Source: Chryseobacterium sp. Leaf394
GTDB lineage: Bacteria > Bacteroidota > Bacteroidia > Flavobacteriales > Weeksellaceae
Assembly: GCF_001424105.1 (NCBI RefSeq)
Contig: NZ_LMQH01000010.1
Location: forward strand, 251,416-315,415
DNA length: 64,000 nucleotides
Reading direction: 5' to 3'
This document shows positions 46,018-54,265 of the stretch, piece by piece. Made by a program: the position numbers and the translations under genes. The notes under the pieces were generated by a model, which saw nothing but the letters and a program-made list of their open reading frames with translations, searched no databases and had not been told where the DNA came from. How positions within the stretch are numbered: position 1 is the stretch's first letter; the number at the start of each line of letters is the position of its first letter.

Positions 46018-46136
46018 ATTTGGGCAGCTTCATCCGCCTTCCGCTCCCAATATTTTTTGCAGACAATTTTAGTTTAGTTGAACTTTAGAAGCTGGCAAAA
46101 AAGGATTTCCGCTCAAGTCGGGCTGCAATCGTATTG
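46018..46136. repeat. Intergenic element with CCGCCTTCCGCTCCC / GGATTTCCGCTCAAGTCGGGCTGC text
   Basis: The GC-rich segments at both ends (46022-46048 and 46108-46131) flank an AT-rich centre, and GCAGC (46024-46028) faces GCTGC (46127-46131). I recall near-identical text in intergenic DNA of several Flavobacteriia, so it is probably a dispersed repeat. No coding potential is seen. Confidence 0.6.
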
Positions 46137-46148
46137 CGTTTTAAACAA

Positions 46149-46181
46149 ACCTCATAGGTTTTCAAAACCTATGAGGTTTAC
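46149..46181. repeat. Near-perfect palindrome AAACCTCATAGG..CCTATGAGGTTT
   Basis: Two 16-base arms (46149-46164 and 46166-46181) are exact reverse complements with one base between. It can form a strong hairpin in either direction and is 24 bases after the aldo/keto reductase stop, where it may terminate transcription. This sequence is a common intergenic palindrome in the group, as far as I recall. Confidence 0.85.
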
Positions 46182-46204
46182 ATCTTCGAATCGCCACGAA
46201 TAAA

Positions 46205-47212
46205 TCAATAATCCAAAAGTCCCATCCCAAATTCATCGTAAGTGGCTCCCGTATCCGTTCCCAAAGGTACAATACTTTCCAGCTTCTGAATATCAGAATC
46301 ACCTAAGACAATTTTACTGGCTTCAATATTCTGCTCAAGATATTTTCTGCGTTTCGTCCCCGGAATCGGAACAATTCCTTTGCTGATAATCCACGCCAAA
46401 GCCAGTTGTGAAGCAGTAATTTCATTTTCCTTCGCCAGATTTTCAATCGCTTCCACAAGTTCAATATTTTTGTGGAAATGCTGTTCCTGAAATCTTGGAA
46501 TTCCTCTTCTGAAATCGTTTTCCGGCAAATCATCAATCGAACGAATCTGTCCGGATAAAAATCCTCTTCCCAAGGGAGAATACGCCACAAAACCAATTCC
46601 CAGTTCATTTAAAGTTTTAATAACGCCTTTTTCTTCAACCGTTCTTTCAAAAAGAGAATATTCACTTTGAACTGCTGTGATTGGATGAACTGCGTGCGCT
46701 TTTCTCACAGTTTCAGACGAAACTTCCGACAAACCAATGTAACCGATTTTTCCTTCCTTCACCAAATCACTCATCGCACCAACCGTTTCTTCCACCGGAA
46801 CATTTTTATCAAGACGGTGCATATAATATAAGTCGATGTAATCAGTTTTCAGATTTTTTAGCGAACGGTCAACCGATTTTTTCACATAATCTCTCTGTCC
46901 GTTGATTTTCCATGTGACCTGTTCGTTGTCATCGATTTCCCAACCGAATTTTGTGGCAAGAATGTAATTGTCACGATTCCCTTCAATGGCTTTTGCAATT
47001 AACCGTTCATTGGCAAACGGTCCGTACAGATCTGCCGTGTCGAGAAAGTTTCCTCCCAGTTCCAAAGAGCGGTGAATGGTTGCAATCGCTTCCTGCTCAT
47101 CTGTTTTGCCATACATATCAGCATCTCCAAAACCGGTCATTCCCATGCATCCCAGACCAATATTCGGGATGATTAATCCCTGACTTCCTAATTTTACCTG
47201 ATTCAATTTCAT
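46205..47212 (-). CDS. Aldo/keto reductase
   Basis: The start is set at 47212 (MKLNQVKLGSQGL), dropping 11 residues that look like leader. The 335-residue protein has NIGLGCMGMTG, FLDTADLYGPFANE (catalytic Asp and Tyr), ILATKFGWE with Lys, YYMHRLDKNVPVEE with the fourth residue of the tetrad, and IVPIPGTKRRKYLEQN for NADPH binding. It is an AKR of the YajO/AKR13 general type, with unknown substrate. The gene lies in the accessory regulator-reductase block. Confidence 0.92.
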   Translation of the reverse strand: MKLNQVKLGSQGLIIPNIGLGCMGMTGFGDADMYGKTDEQEAIATIHRSLELGGNFLDTADLYGPFANERLIAKAIEGNRDNYILATKFGWEIDDNEQVTWKINGQRDYVKKSVDRSLKNLKTDYIDLYYMHRLDKNVPVEETVGAMSDLVKEGKIGYIGLSEVSSETVRKAHAVHPITAVQSEYSLFERTVEEKGVIKTLNELGIGFVAYSPLGRGFLSGQIRSIDDLPENDFRRGIPRFQEQHFHKNIELVEAIENLAKENEITASQLALAWIISKGIVPIPGTKRRKYLEQNIEASKIVLGDSDIQKLESIVPLGTDTGATYDEFGMGLLDY

Positions 47213-47370
47213 TTTGTTGATTTTTATTGATACAAAATTCAGCACAAATTAATAATTGAATGTATGCAAAATGAAGATTGTCGTATGCAAATTACGGATT
47301 CGCTATTCCTTAATCTAAATTTTAATTGATTATTTAGAATGATTCAAAATATGATAAAAGTCAGTTATTT

Positions 47371-47402
47371 TTTTGTCATCTGAAAATTTCTTTTTAATTT
47401 TA
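47371..47402 (+). promoter_or_regulatory. Candidate promoter of the paa operon
   Basis: TTTTG (47371-47375), then 19 bases, then TAATTTTA (47395-47402), one mismatch from TAnnTTTG. The paaK ATG is 22 bases downstream. Confidence 0.5.
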
Positions 47403-47403
47403 C

Positions 47404-47417
47404 CTAACAAATGTTAG
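47404..47417. promoter_or_regulatory. Candidate TetR-type operator at the paaK start
   Basis: CTAACAAATGTTAG is a palindrome with 6-base arms (CTAACA, 47404-47409; TGTTAG, 47412-47417). It overlaps the expected transcription start of paaK, directly after the -7 element. TetR-type PaaR repressors regulate paa genes in other bacteria, but no such gene is next to this operon. Confidence 0.5.
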
Positions 47418-47424
47418 TTAGTTT

Positions 47425-48744
47425 ATGGATTTTGCAGTTGAATATTTAAAACTTGACCAGCTGAGAGCTCTTCAGTCTGATAGACTGAAGGATTTGGTGG
47501 TTTATCTTGAAGAGAAGTCAGATTTTTATAAAGGAAAATTTGATGAATTAGGAATTTCAAATCAGGATATCAGGACCATTGAAGATATTTCCAAACTTCC
47601 TATCACTTACAAACAGGATTTAAGAGACAATTATCCTTTCGGACTTTTTACCGTTCCGAAAAATGAACTGCAGAGAATTCACTGTTCGAGCGGAACAACA
47701 GGAAAACCGACAGTCGTTGGCTATACTGAAGAAGACGTTGATCTTTTCAGCGAAGTGGTGGCCAGATCATTAAATGCAGCCGGAGCAAAACCGGGAATGC
47801 AGTTACATAACGCTTACGGTTACGGAATTTTCACTGGAGGACTTGGACTTCATTATGGTGCAGAAAAATTAGGAATGAGTGTTCTTCCAATCTCCGGAGG
47901 GATGACTTCAAGACAGGTTGATCTCATTATCGATTTTCAGCCGGAAGTTCTTTGTTGCTCGCCTTCTTACGCACTAACCATCGCTGATGAATTTGCCAAT
48001 AGAGGAATCTCGGCAGACGAAATCAGTTTAAAATATGCCGTTTTAGGTTCAGAACCCTGGACGGAAATTATCAGACATCACATCGAGGAAAGACTGGGTG
48101 TTCATGCAACCAATATTTATGGTTTAAGTGAAATTATAGGTCCCGGAGTTTCGATGGAAGATTTTGAAGAAAAAGGTGGCTCTTATATTTGGGAAGATCA
48201 TTTTTATCCTGAAATTTTAGATCCTATTACCAGAGAACCGCTACCTTACGGTGAAGAAGGTGTGTTGGTGATCACTACTTTAACTAAAAAAGCGATGCCG
48301 CTTCTCCGTTACTGGACGAATGATATTACAAGTCTGTACTACGACGAGAATGCCAAACGAACCATGGTTAAAATGAAACCGATTCTGGGCAGAGCCGATG
48401 ATATGCTGATTGTAAGAGGCGTAAATGTCTACCCAAGTCAGATTGAGGAAGCTTTTTCTCATGTAAAAGGTGTGGTTCCGAATTATTATTTGACTCCGAT
48501 TGAGAAAGAACAGATGTGTGTGGCACTCGACATCGACGTAGAAATTGATGATGAATTGGTGACCTCAGAAAATTTAAATATAAATTCAGATGAATATCTT
48601 ATTTTCGCAGGAAATTTTGGGAAAAGCATCGAAAATGAAATAAAAAAGAGGGTAGGAATTACCACTAAAGTGAAAATTCATGCTCAGGACAGCTTACCGA
48701 AATGCGAAGGTGGAAAAATTAACAGAATACTAAAGACAAAATGA
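47425..48744 (+). CDS. paaK: Phenylacetate-CoA ligase
   Basis: PaaK activates phenylacetate with ATP and CoA to phenylacetyl-CoA, the entry step of the pathway. The 439-residue protein has the adenylate-forming signature: CSSGTTGKPTVVGY near residue 90, YGYGIFTGGLGLHYGAEKLG, IYGLSEIIGPGVSMED, and the C-terminal hinge ADDMLIVRGVNVYPSQIEE. It is cytoplasmic and first in a long plus-strand operon. It overlaps paaE by 4 bases (ATGA). Confidence 0.96.
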   Translation: MDFAVEYLKLDQLRALQSDRLKDLVVYLEEKSDFYKGKFDELGISNQDIRTIEDISKLPITYKQDLRDNYPFGLFTVPKNELQRIHCSSGTTGKPTVVGYTEEDVDLFSEVVARSLNAAGAKPGMQLHNAYGYGIFTGGLGLHYGAEKLGMSVLPISGGMTSRQVDLIIDFQPEVLCCSPSYALTIADEFANRGISADEISLKYAVLGSEPWTEIIRHHIEERLGVHATNIYGLSEIIGPGVSMEDFEEKGGSYIWEDHFYPEILDPITREPLPYGEEGVLVITTLTKKAMPLLRYWTNDITSLYYDENAKRTMVKMKPILGRADDMLIVRGVNVYPSQIEEAFSHVKGVVPNYYLTPIEKEQMCVALDIDVEIDDELVTSENLNINSDEYLIFAGNFGKSIENEIKKRVGITTKVKIHAQDSLPKCEGGKINRILKTK

Positions 48745-49826
48745 ATTCATTTTATAAATTAAAAACTGTAAAAGTTCAGAAAGATACCAATGATGCGGTG
48801 AATGTAGCATTGGAAATTCCTGAGGAGCTGAAGGATAAATTCAGGTTCAAACAGGGGCAGTATCTGAATTTTAAACTGATGGTTAACGGTAATGAAGAGC
48901 GCCGTTCTTATTCTATCTGCAATGCACCGAGCGAAAAAAGCAATACGCTTGAAGTTTTGGTGAAGCTTTTGGAAGGCGGAAGAGTTTCCGGATATTTCAA
49001 TGAGCATCTGCACATGGATGAGGTTTTGGAAGTGATGCCTCCGATGGGCGGTTTTAATACTTCTTATCATCCAACCAACACAAAAACCTACGTTGGATTG
49101 GCTGCAGGAAGTGGAATTAGTCCGATTCTTTCTAATTTGAAGGAAAGTCTTTACCAGGAACCGAATTCCAACGCATATCTTTTCTACAGCAACAGAAGCA
49201 TGAATCATGTGATGAAAAAAGCTGAGATTGATAAGTTGGTTGAGCAGTTTAACGGAAGACTTAAAGTAGTTTATCTGGTAAGCCGTGAAAAACATGCTGA
49301 CCCGATTTTTGAGGGAAGAATTTCTCCTGAAAAACTGGATCATTTATTTGAAAGATATACAGACATCGACGTGAAGGAAGCTACTTATTTTATTTGTGGG
49401 CCTTCGGAAATGATTAAAGGGATTTCTGATTATTTAAAGAAAGACAAAAAAGTTCCGGCGATTCAGGTTCTGTTTGAATATTTCTCGGCTCCGGATGAAG
49501 AAGATTCTGCGGAAATGAGTGATGAATTCAAGGCCATTGCCAATATTGAAAGTATGGTAACGGTGATTATCGATGATGATGAATATTCGTTCCATTTGAA
49601 TTCAAAAAAAGAGAGTATCTTAGATAAAGCATTGAAAGACAATCTTCCAGTGCCTTTTGCCTGCAAAGGAGGAGTTTGCTGTACGTGTAAAGCGGAAGTT
49701 CTCGAAGGAGAAGTTTTCATGGAGAAAAATTTCGCATTAACCGAAGATGAAGTAGCCAGAGGTTTTGTTCTGACTTGCCAGTGTCACCCGACAACGAATG
49801 TGGTGATGCTAAATTATGATGTTTAA
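48741..49826 (+). CDS. paaE: 1,2-phenylacetyl-CoA epoxidase, reductase subunit
   Basis: PaaE passes electrons from NADPH to the PaaABC oxygenase. The 361-residue protein has an FAD domain (RRSYSICNAPS), an NAD(P) domain (GLAAGSGISPILSNLK and YFICGPSEMIKGI), and a C-terminal plant-type [2Fe-2S] domain with CKGGVCCTC and a further Cys in LTCQC. Length and order are standard. The gene overlaps paaK and is followed by an 87-base repeat-bearing gap before paaA. Confidence 0.95.
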   Translation: MNSFYKLKTVKVQKDTNDAVNVALEIPEELKDKFRFKQGQYLNFKLMVNGNEERRSYSICNAPSEKSNTLEVLVKLLEGGRVSGYFNEHLHMDEVLEVMPPMGGFNTSYHPTNTKTYVGLAAGSGISPILSNLKESLYQEPNSNAYLFYSNRSMNHVMKKAEIDKLVEQFNGRLKVVYLVSREKHADPIFEGRISPEKLDHLFERYTDIDVKEATYFICGPSEMIKGISDYLKKDKKVPAIQVLFEYFSAPDEEDSAEMSDEFKAIANIESMVTVIIDDDEYSFHLNSKKESILDKALKDNLPVPFACKGGVCCTCKAEVLEGEVFMEKNFALTEDEVARGFVLTCQCHPTTNVVMLNYDV

Positions 49827-49849
49827 TTAAATTAATGTAACAATATATT

Positions 49850-49904
49850 AATTTACCAATGTAACAATCATTGGTACATTGTTAGACTGATACATTGTTA
49901 AATT
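49850..49904. repeat. Inverted repeat of the TGTAACAAT family between paaE and paaA
   Basis: Arms 49850-49863 and 49891-49904 (14 bases, one mismatch). The gap is built from variants of AATGTAACAAT and ATTGTTACATT. Confidence 0.7.
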
Positions 49905-49913
49905 GGAAAAATT

Positions 49914-50849
49914 ATGGACTTAGAAAAATTCGTACAATACGTACACGACGAAAATAAAGTAGAACCAAAAGATGTAATGCCTGATGATTACAGAAAATTA
50001 TTGGTTCGTCAGATTTCACAGCACGCACATTCTGAGATTGTCGGGATGTTGCCAGAAGCTAACTGGGTTTCGAGAGCACCTTCACTGAGAAGAAAAATGG
50101 CGCTTTTGGCTAAAGTTCAGGATGAGGCAGGTCATGGGTTATACCTTTATTCTGCCACCGAAACTTTAGGAAACGGAACCATCAGAGCCGACAGAGATGC
50201 TACCTACGAAGATATGTTGGAAGGAAAAGCAAAATATTCAAGTATTTTCAATTACCCAACTTTAAGCTGGGCCGATATCGGTGCCATCGGTTGGTTGGTT
50301 GATGGTGCAGCGATTATGAATCAGGTGATGTTGATGGGGAATTCTTATGGTCCTTACTCAAGAGCGATGGTGAAAATCTGTAAGGAAGAATCTTTCCACC
50401 AAAGACAGGGGTATGAGATTTTAATGGCACTTTGCCGTGGTACAAAACAGCAGAAAGAAATGGCTCAGGCTTCGTTAAACCGTTTCTGGTGGCCGGCTTT
50501 AATGATGTTTGGCCCGAATGATGACAGTTCGCCCAACTCTAAAATCTCTATGAACTACAGAGTCAAAAGAGAAAGCAACGACAGTCTACGTCAGAGATTT
50601 ATCGACGTTACGGTTTCTCAGGCTGAATTTTTAGGCTTAACCGTTCCGGATAAAGATTTAAAATGGAACGAGGAAAGACAGCATTATGATTTCGGAGAAC
50701 TTCCATGGGATGAATTTATGGAAATCTTAAAAGGAAACGGTCCTGCAAACAAAAAAAGACTGCAGACCAAAGTAAAAGCACAGCAGGAGAACCTTTGGGT
50801 AAAAGAAGCGGCGAAAGCTTTTGCTGAAAAGCAAACTACTAATGTATAA
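49914..50849 (+). CDS. paaA: 1,2-phenylacetyl-CoA epoxidase, catalytic subunit
   Basis: PaaA contains the di-iron centre that epoxidises phenylacetyl-CoA. The 311-residue ferritin-like protein has the iron-binding motifs E71-x2-H74 ([16 protein letters not shown]) and E159-x2-H162 ([15 protein letters not shown]), with E41 and D130 placed for further ligands. It is cytoplasmic and forms a complex with PaaB, PaaC and PaaE. paaB does not follow directly: a 240-codon unknown gene begins 0 bases after the stop. Confidence 0.96.
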   Translation: MDLEKFVQYVHDENKVEPKDVMPDDYRKLLVRQISQHAHSEIVGMLPEANWVSRAPSLRRKMALLAKVQDEAGHGLYLYSATETLGNGTIRADRDATYEDMLEGKAKYSSIFNYPTLSWADIGAIGWLVDGAAIMNQVMLMGNSYGPYSRAMVKICKEESFHQRQGYEILMALCRGTKQQKEMAQASLNRFWWPALMMFGPNDDSSPNSKISMNYRVKRESNDSLRQRFIDVTVSQAEFLGLTVPDKDLKWNEERQHYDFGELPWDEFMEILKGNGPANKKRLQTKVKAQQENLWVKEAAKAFAEKQTTNV

Positions 50850-51572
50850 ATGAAAATTGATAAATATACTCAGATAACAGGCTTAAAAATTTTAATTCAA
50901 AGTTTACCCTACATTGGTACTCCACTCAATGAGTTTTTATTTGAGCATCGAGGGCGAATCAAACAAGATAGAATTAATAATTTTGTTCAGAATCTCAAAG
51001 ATTATTTGGAAACGATTAATGAAAATGTGATTAATAGCGAGTATATTAATTCTGAAGAATTTGGGGATATTTTTGAAACAATACTGGAAAAAATATCAAG
51101 AACTGAAAGTGATGAAAAATTAAAAAGATTTAAGCAAATTTTAGTTAGACAAATTGAAGTTCCTGAAAGAAGAGAATACATTGAATCTTTTTTAGATATT
51201 ATTTCAAAGATAACAGATAAACAATTCGAGATATTGATTCTACATGATAAACATATTGAGGATTATCAAAAAATCGTAGAAAGGTCAAGAGAAATTGATA
51301 ACTCTGAATTTTCTAATTCAAGATTTGCAGATCATGTTTATTCACATGAAAGAAAAGAGTTAGATGATAAAAAAGAAGATTTGGAGAAGAAGTTTTTAGG
51401 AGAGGGAAATTATAATATTGATAAAAAAGAATATTTGTTTTTGGTACAAGATTTAATTTCAAAATCTCTTTTATACGATGCTGGAATTGGGGGAATAGGG
51501 ACAAGACCATTTGAGAGAGTTTTAATAACAGATTATGGTCAATCGTTCATAAAATATGTTTCAGAAAAATAA
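50850..51572 (+). CDS. Unknown gene inserted between paaA and paaB
   Basis: I do not recognise the product. It has 240 residues. The N-terminal part is a weakly hydrophobic stretch (PYIGTPLNEFLFEHRGR), then helical, charged sequence (KQDRINNFVQNLKDYLETI), a middle helix pair, and a C-terminal part resembling a winged helix (YLFLVQDLISKSLLYDAG, FERVLITDYGQSFIKYV). The gene is conspicuously rich in A and T compared with paaA and paaB, and its codon choice is different. It starts directly after the paaA stop. The layout recalls small proteins seen near phage-defence genes, but that is a guess. It breaks the usual paaA-paaB adjacency. Confidence 0.7.
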   Translation: MKIDKYTQITGLKILIQSLPYIGTPLNEFLFEHRGRIKQDRINNFVQNLKDYLETINENVINSEYINSEEFGDIFETILEKISRTESDEKLKRFKQILVRQIEVPERREYIESFLDIISKITDKQFEILILHDKHIEDYQKIVERSREIDNSEFSNSRFADHVYSHERKELDDKKEDLEKKFLGEGNYNIDKKEYLFLVQDLISKSLLYDAGIGGIGTRPFERVLITDYGQSFIKYVSEK

Positions 51573-51608
51573 TTTAATCTAAAATTTAGAATTTAAAATA
51601 AAAAATAA

Positions 51609-51890
51609 ATGAGTCAATTAGATATGTGGGAAGTGTTTATTCAGACTAAACCGGGATTATCTCACAAACACGTTGGAATTGTACAGGCACCAACAGCAGA
51701 AATGGCTTTGCAGAACGCAAGAGACGTTTATACAAGAAGAAAAGAAGGAACTTCGGTTTGGGTAGTTCCAAGTAAATATATTGTGACTTCAGAAGGAATC
51801 GACAAAGAAGCTTTCTTTGATCCGGCAGACGACAAATTGTACCGTCACCCGACATTCTACGACATTCCAAACGATGTGAAAAATATGTAA
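51609..51890 (+). CDS. paaB: 1,2-phenylacetyl-CoA epoxidase, subunit B
   Basis: PaaB is a small bridging subunit of the PaaABCE complex. The 93-residue protein begins LDMWEVFIQTKPGLSHKHVG and continues APTAEMALQNARDVYTRR and VWVVPSKYIVTS, all typical of PaaB. It is separated from paaA by the unknown gene at 50850 and from paaC by a repeat-bearing gap. Confidence 0.95.
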   Translation: MSQLDMWEVFIQTKPGLSHKHVGIVQAPTAEMALQNARDVYTRRKEGTSVWVVPSKYIVTSEGIDKEAFFDPADDKLYRHPTFYDIPNDVKNM

Positions 51891-51905
51891 AACAGCGAAT
51901 GGCTG

Positions 51906-51955
51906 TTAGCTGCTGGCAATTGACCAAAAGCTAGACGCCAAAAGCCAAAAGCTAA
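51906..51955. repeat. Inverted repeat of the TTAGCT family between paaB and paaC
   Basis: Arms TTAGCTGCTGGC (51906-51917) and GCCAAAAGCTAA (51944-51955) pair with two mismatches. Words like AAAGCC and AAAGCT recur. Confidence 0.65.
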
Positions 51956-51959
51956 AATA

Positions 51960-52709
51960 ATGAACCCATTATATAATTATTTATTAAAACTAGCAGACGA
52001 CAGTTTCATCATGGGACAGCGTCTGTCTGCGTGGTGCGGTGAAGGTCCTTATCTGGAGGAAGATATTGCTTTGACGAACATTGCTTTGGATGAGCTTGGA
52101 CAAGCCAACAACTTTTACGTGTACGCTTCGAGAGTCGCCGACAACGGTAAAAGTGAAGATGATTTGGCTTTCCTGAGATACGAGCACGAATATCTGAATG
52201 CACACTGGACAGAACTTCCCAACGAAGATTATGCTCAGACGATTTTGAAAGTGTATGTTTTCGCAGTGTATCAAAAATTGATGTATGAAGCTTTGTCAAA
52301 TTCTACAAACGAAGAACTATCGGCTATTGCTCAGAAATCTCTGAAAGAAGTTAGATATCATTACACGCACGCTGCGTCATGGATGAAAATTTTCGGCCAG
52401 GGAACTGAAGAAAGCAAAATGCGTCTTGAAAGATCCATCGAAAATATCTGGGAATATACCAAAGGTTTATTTGCAAAAACAGAAGGCGAGGATGATTTAA
52501 TTGCTTTAAACATCGCTCCGAATGTTGATGCTTTGTATGAAGATTTTGTAGCGATTACCACCAAAGATTTTGCAGATTTCGGTTTGGAATATCCAACAAA
52601 TCCTTTCATGCAGCCAAAATCAAGAACAGGTTATCACACAGAATACTTTGGATTTATCCTTTGCGAACTGCAGTATATGCAGAGAGCATATCCGGGATGT
52701 ACGTGGTAG
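51960..52709 (+). CDS. paaC: 1,2-phenylacetyl-CoA epoxidase, structural subunit
   Basis: PaaC is the ferritin-like, non-catalytic partner of PaaA. The 249-residue protein shows LLKLADDSFIMGQRLSAWCG, then GPYLEEDIALTNIALDELG, KEVRYHYTHAASWMKIFGQG and TGYHTEYFGFILCELQYMQR. The end RAYPGCTW is the familiar PaaC C-terminus. It is cytoplasmic. Confidence 0.96.
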   Translation: MNPLYNYLLKLADDSFIMGQRLSAWCGEGPYLEEDIALTNIALDELGQANNFYVYASRVADNGKSEDDLAFLRYEHEYLNAHWTELPNEDYAQTILKVYVFAVYQKLMYEALSNSTNEELSAIAQKSLKEVRYHYTHAASWMKIFGQGTEESKMRLERSIENIWEYTKGLFAKTEGEDDLIALNIAPNVDALYEDFVAITTKDFADFGLEYPTNPFMQPKSRTGYHTEYFGFILCELQYMQRAYPGCTW

Positions 52710-52728
52710 TAAAAATGTACCAATATAC

Positions 52729-52777
52729 CAATCTAACAGTCTAGTGATGATTGTTACATTGATACACTGTTAAATTG
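52729..52777. repeat. Inverted repeat of the TGTAACAAT family between paaC and paaD
   Basis: Arms 52729-52740 and 52766-52777 pair over 12 bases with one mismatch. The right arm contains the TTG at 52775 from which paaD can start. Confidence 0.7.
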
Positions 52778-53254
52778 TTAGATTTGAAATTGAAAAATCC
52801 TTTAGAAATATTAGAATTAGTTCCCGATCCGGAAATTCCGGTGATCAATATCGTGGAATTGGGTATTGTAAGAGAAGCGAAAGTTACCAGCGAAAATTCT
52901 TGCGAAGTGACGATTACGCCGACTTATTCTGCCTGTCCCGCTATGTTTACCATTGAGGAAGATATTATCAAGATCATGAAGGAAAACGGTTGGGACGCTA
53001 AAGTGGTCACCAAAATGTTTCCAATCTGGACAACAGACTGGTTGACGGATGAAGCGAGAGAAAAACTCCGTGTTTACGGAATTACACCTCCCGAAAAAGG
53101 AGCCGACGAAAACCATATCGGGAAACCTAAGAAATGTCCACGCTGCGGCTCGATGAATTCAAAACAGATCAGCAGATTCGGATCTACTTTATGTAAGGCT
53201 TCGTACCAATGTTTAGACTGTCTGGAGCCGTTTGATTATTTTAAATGTCATTAA
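52775..53254 (+). CDS. paaD: PaaD, iron-centre maturation protein of phenylacetyl-CoA epoxidase
   Basis: PaaD has a MIP18/DUF59 domain (about 1-100, ILELVPDPEIPVINIVELG) and a C-terminal Cys zinc-binding region (about 113-158, KKCPRCGSMNSKQISRFG, then CKASYQCLDCLEPFDYFKC). It is thought to help assemble the metal centre. No ATG is available: TTG codons at 52775, 52784 and 52790 are the possible starts, and the first lies in a repeat arm. Confidence 0.92.
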   Translation: MLDLKLKNPLEILELVPDPEIPVINIVELGIVREAKVTSENSCEVTITPTYSACPAMFTIEEDIIKIMKENGWDAKVVTKMFPIWTTDWLTDEAREKLRVYGITPPEKGADENHIGKPKKCPRCGSMNSKQISRFGSTLCKASYQCLDCLEPFDYFKCH

Positions 53255-53257
53255 ATT

Positions 53258-53347
53258 AATGTAACAATTCAGCAATGTAAAAATGTAACAATTTTGAATG
53301 CAGTAAATATTGTTATACTGCTAAACTGATACATTGCTACATTTTTT
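53258..53347. repeat. Inverted repeat of the TGTAACAAT family between paaD and paaG
   Basis: Perfect 9-base arms AGCAATGTA (53271-53279) and TACATTGCT (53330-53338), with outer AATGTA and ACATT words. The gap of 129 bases is almost filled by this text. Confidence 0.65.
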
Positions 53348-53383
53348 ATCTGTAAATTTACATTAATCATAAAAATTAATACT

Positions 53384-54184
53384 ATGTACACACAACTCGA
53401 TATTGAATCGCATTTTGACGGAAAATTAAAAATCGCTTACCTTAATCAGCCTGATACAATGAATGCTTTAACGAAGCCATCATTGGCAGACCTGAAAGAT
53501 TTTGTAAAGGAATGCAGCAATGATCCAGCGGTTAGATGTGTGGCGATTTCAGGAAGAGGAAGAGCATTCTGTTCCGGTCAGAATCTTGACGATGCTTTCG
53601 TTCAGGGAAATGACCATCATGATGACGATATTATCAGAAGAATTGTGACCGACTATTACAACCCTTTAGTACTGGAAATTACGCGTTGCAAAAAACCTGT
53701 CGTTGCTTTGGTCAACGGTCCTGCAGTAGGAGCCGGTGCGATGTTGGCATTGATTTGCGACTTCGTTTTAGCGAATGATAAAGCTTATTTTGCACAGGCA
53801 TTTTCCAATATCGGATTGATTCCGGATACAGGCGGAACGTATTTCTTACCTAAATTATTAGGAAGACAATTGGCGAATTATTTAGCATTTACAGGCAAAA
53901 AACTATCTGCTGAAGAATCAAAATCATACGGTTTGGTAGCTGAGGTTTTCACTGAAGAAGAATTTAATTCAAAATCAATGGAAATTTTAGAAAAAGTTTC
54001 TAATATGCCGACCATTGGTTTAAAATTAACCAAGAAAGCTTTCGCCGCTTCTTACAATAATTCATTGAAAGATCAATTGGAATTGGAAGGCGATTTGCAA
54101 CAGGAAGCCGCAGAAACAGAAGACTTCAAAGAGGGTGTACAGGCCTTTTTACAAAAAAGAAAACCTGAATATAAAGGAAAATAA
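53384..54184 (+). CDS. paaG: 1,2-epoxyphenylacetyl-CoA isomerase
   Basis: PaaG turns the ring epoxide into oxepin-CoA. The 266-residue protein is a crotonase with GRAFCSGQNLDD and ALVNGPAVGAGAMLALICDF. D148 in SNIGLIPDTGGTYFLPKLLG matches the isomerase Asp of E. coli PaaG, rather than the Glu of hydratases, and the C-terminus FLQKRKPEYKGK matches. It is the only crotonase in the window, so the separate PaaF hydratase is elsewhere. Confidence 0.92.
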   Translation: MYTQLDIESHFDGKLKIAYLNQPDTMNALTKPSLADLKDFVKECSNDPAVRCVAISGRGRAFCSGQNLDDAFVQGNDHHDDDIIRRIVTDYYNPLVLEITRCKKPVVALVNGPAVGAGAMLALICDFVLANDKAYFAQAFSNIGLIPDTGGTYFLPKLLGRQLANYLAFTGKKLSAEESKSYGLVAEVFTEEEFNSKSMEILEKVSNMPTIGLKLTKKAFAASYNNSLKDQLELEGDLQQEAAETEDFKEGVQAFLQKRKPEYKGK

Positions 54185-54191
54185 AAAACTT

Positions 54192-54248
54192 GTATCATGT
54201 AAGAAAGTAAAATGTACAACGTACTTTAAAATACTTTTTACATGATAC
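54192..54248. repeat. Inverted repeat GTATCATGTAA..TTACATGATAC between paaG and paaH
   Basis: Arms 54192-54209 and 54232-54248 pair over 17 bases with one unpaired base. The text is ATGTA/TACAT rich. Confidence 0.75.
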
Positions 54249-54265
54249 ATTTTACATTATACAAC

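Noticed and set aside
46303..46608. 101-codon minus-strand frame within the aldo/keto reductase
   Set aside because: Out-of-frame shadow of a complete gene with catalytic motifs in the main frame.
54242..54265. Upstream start of paaH at 54242
   Set aside because: It falls in the palindrome arm, and the Rossmann motif normally begins a few residues from the start, as with ATG 54266.
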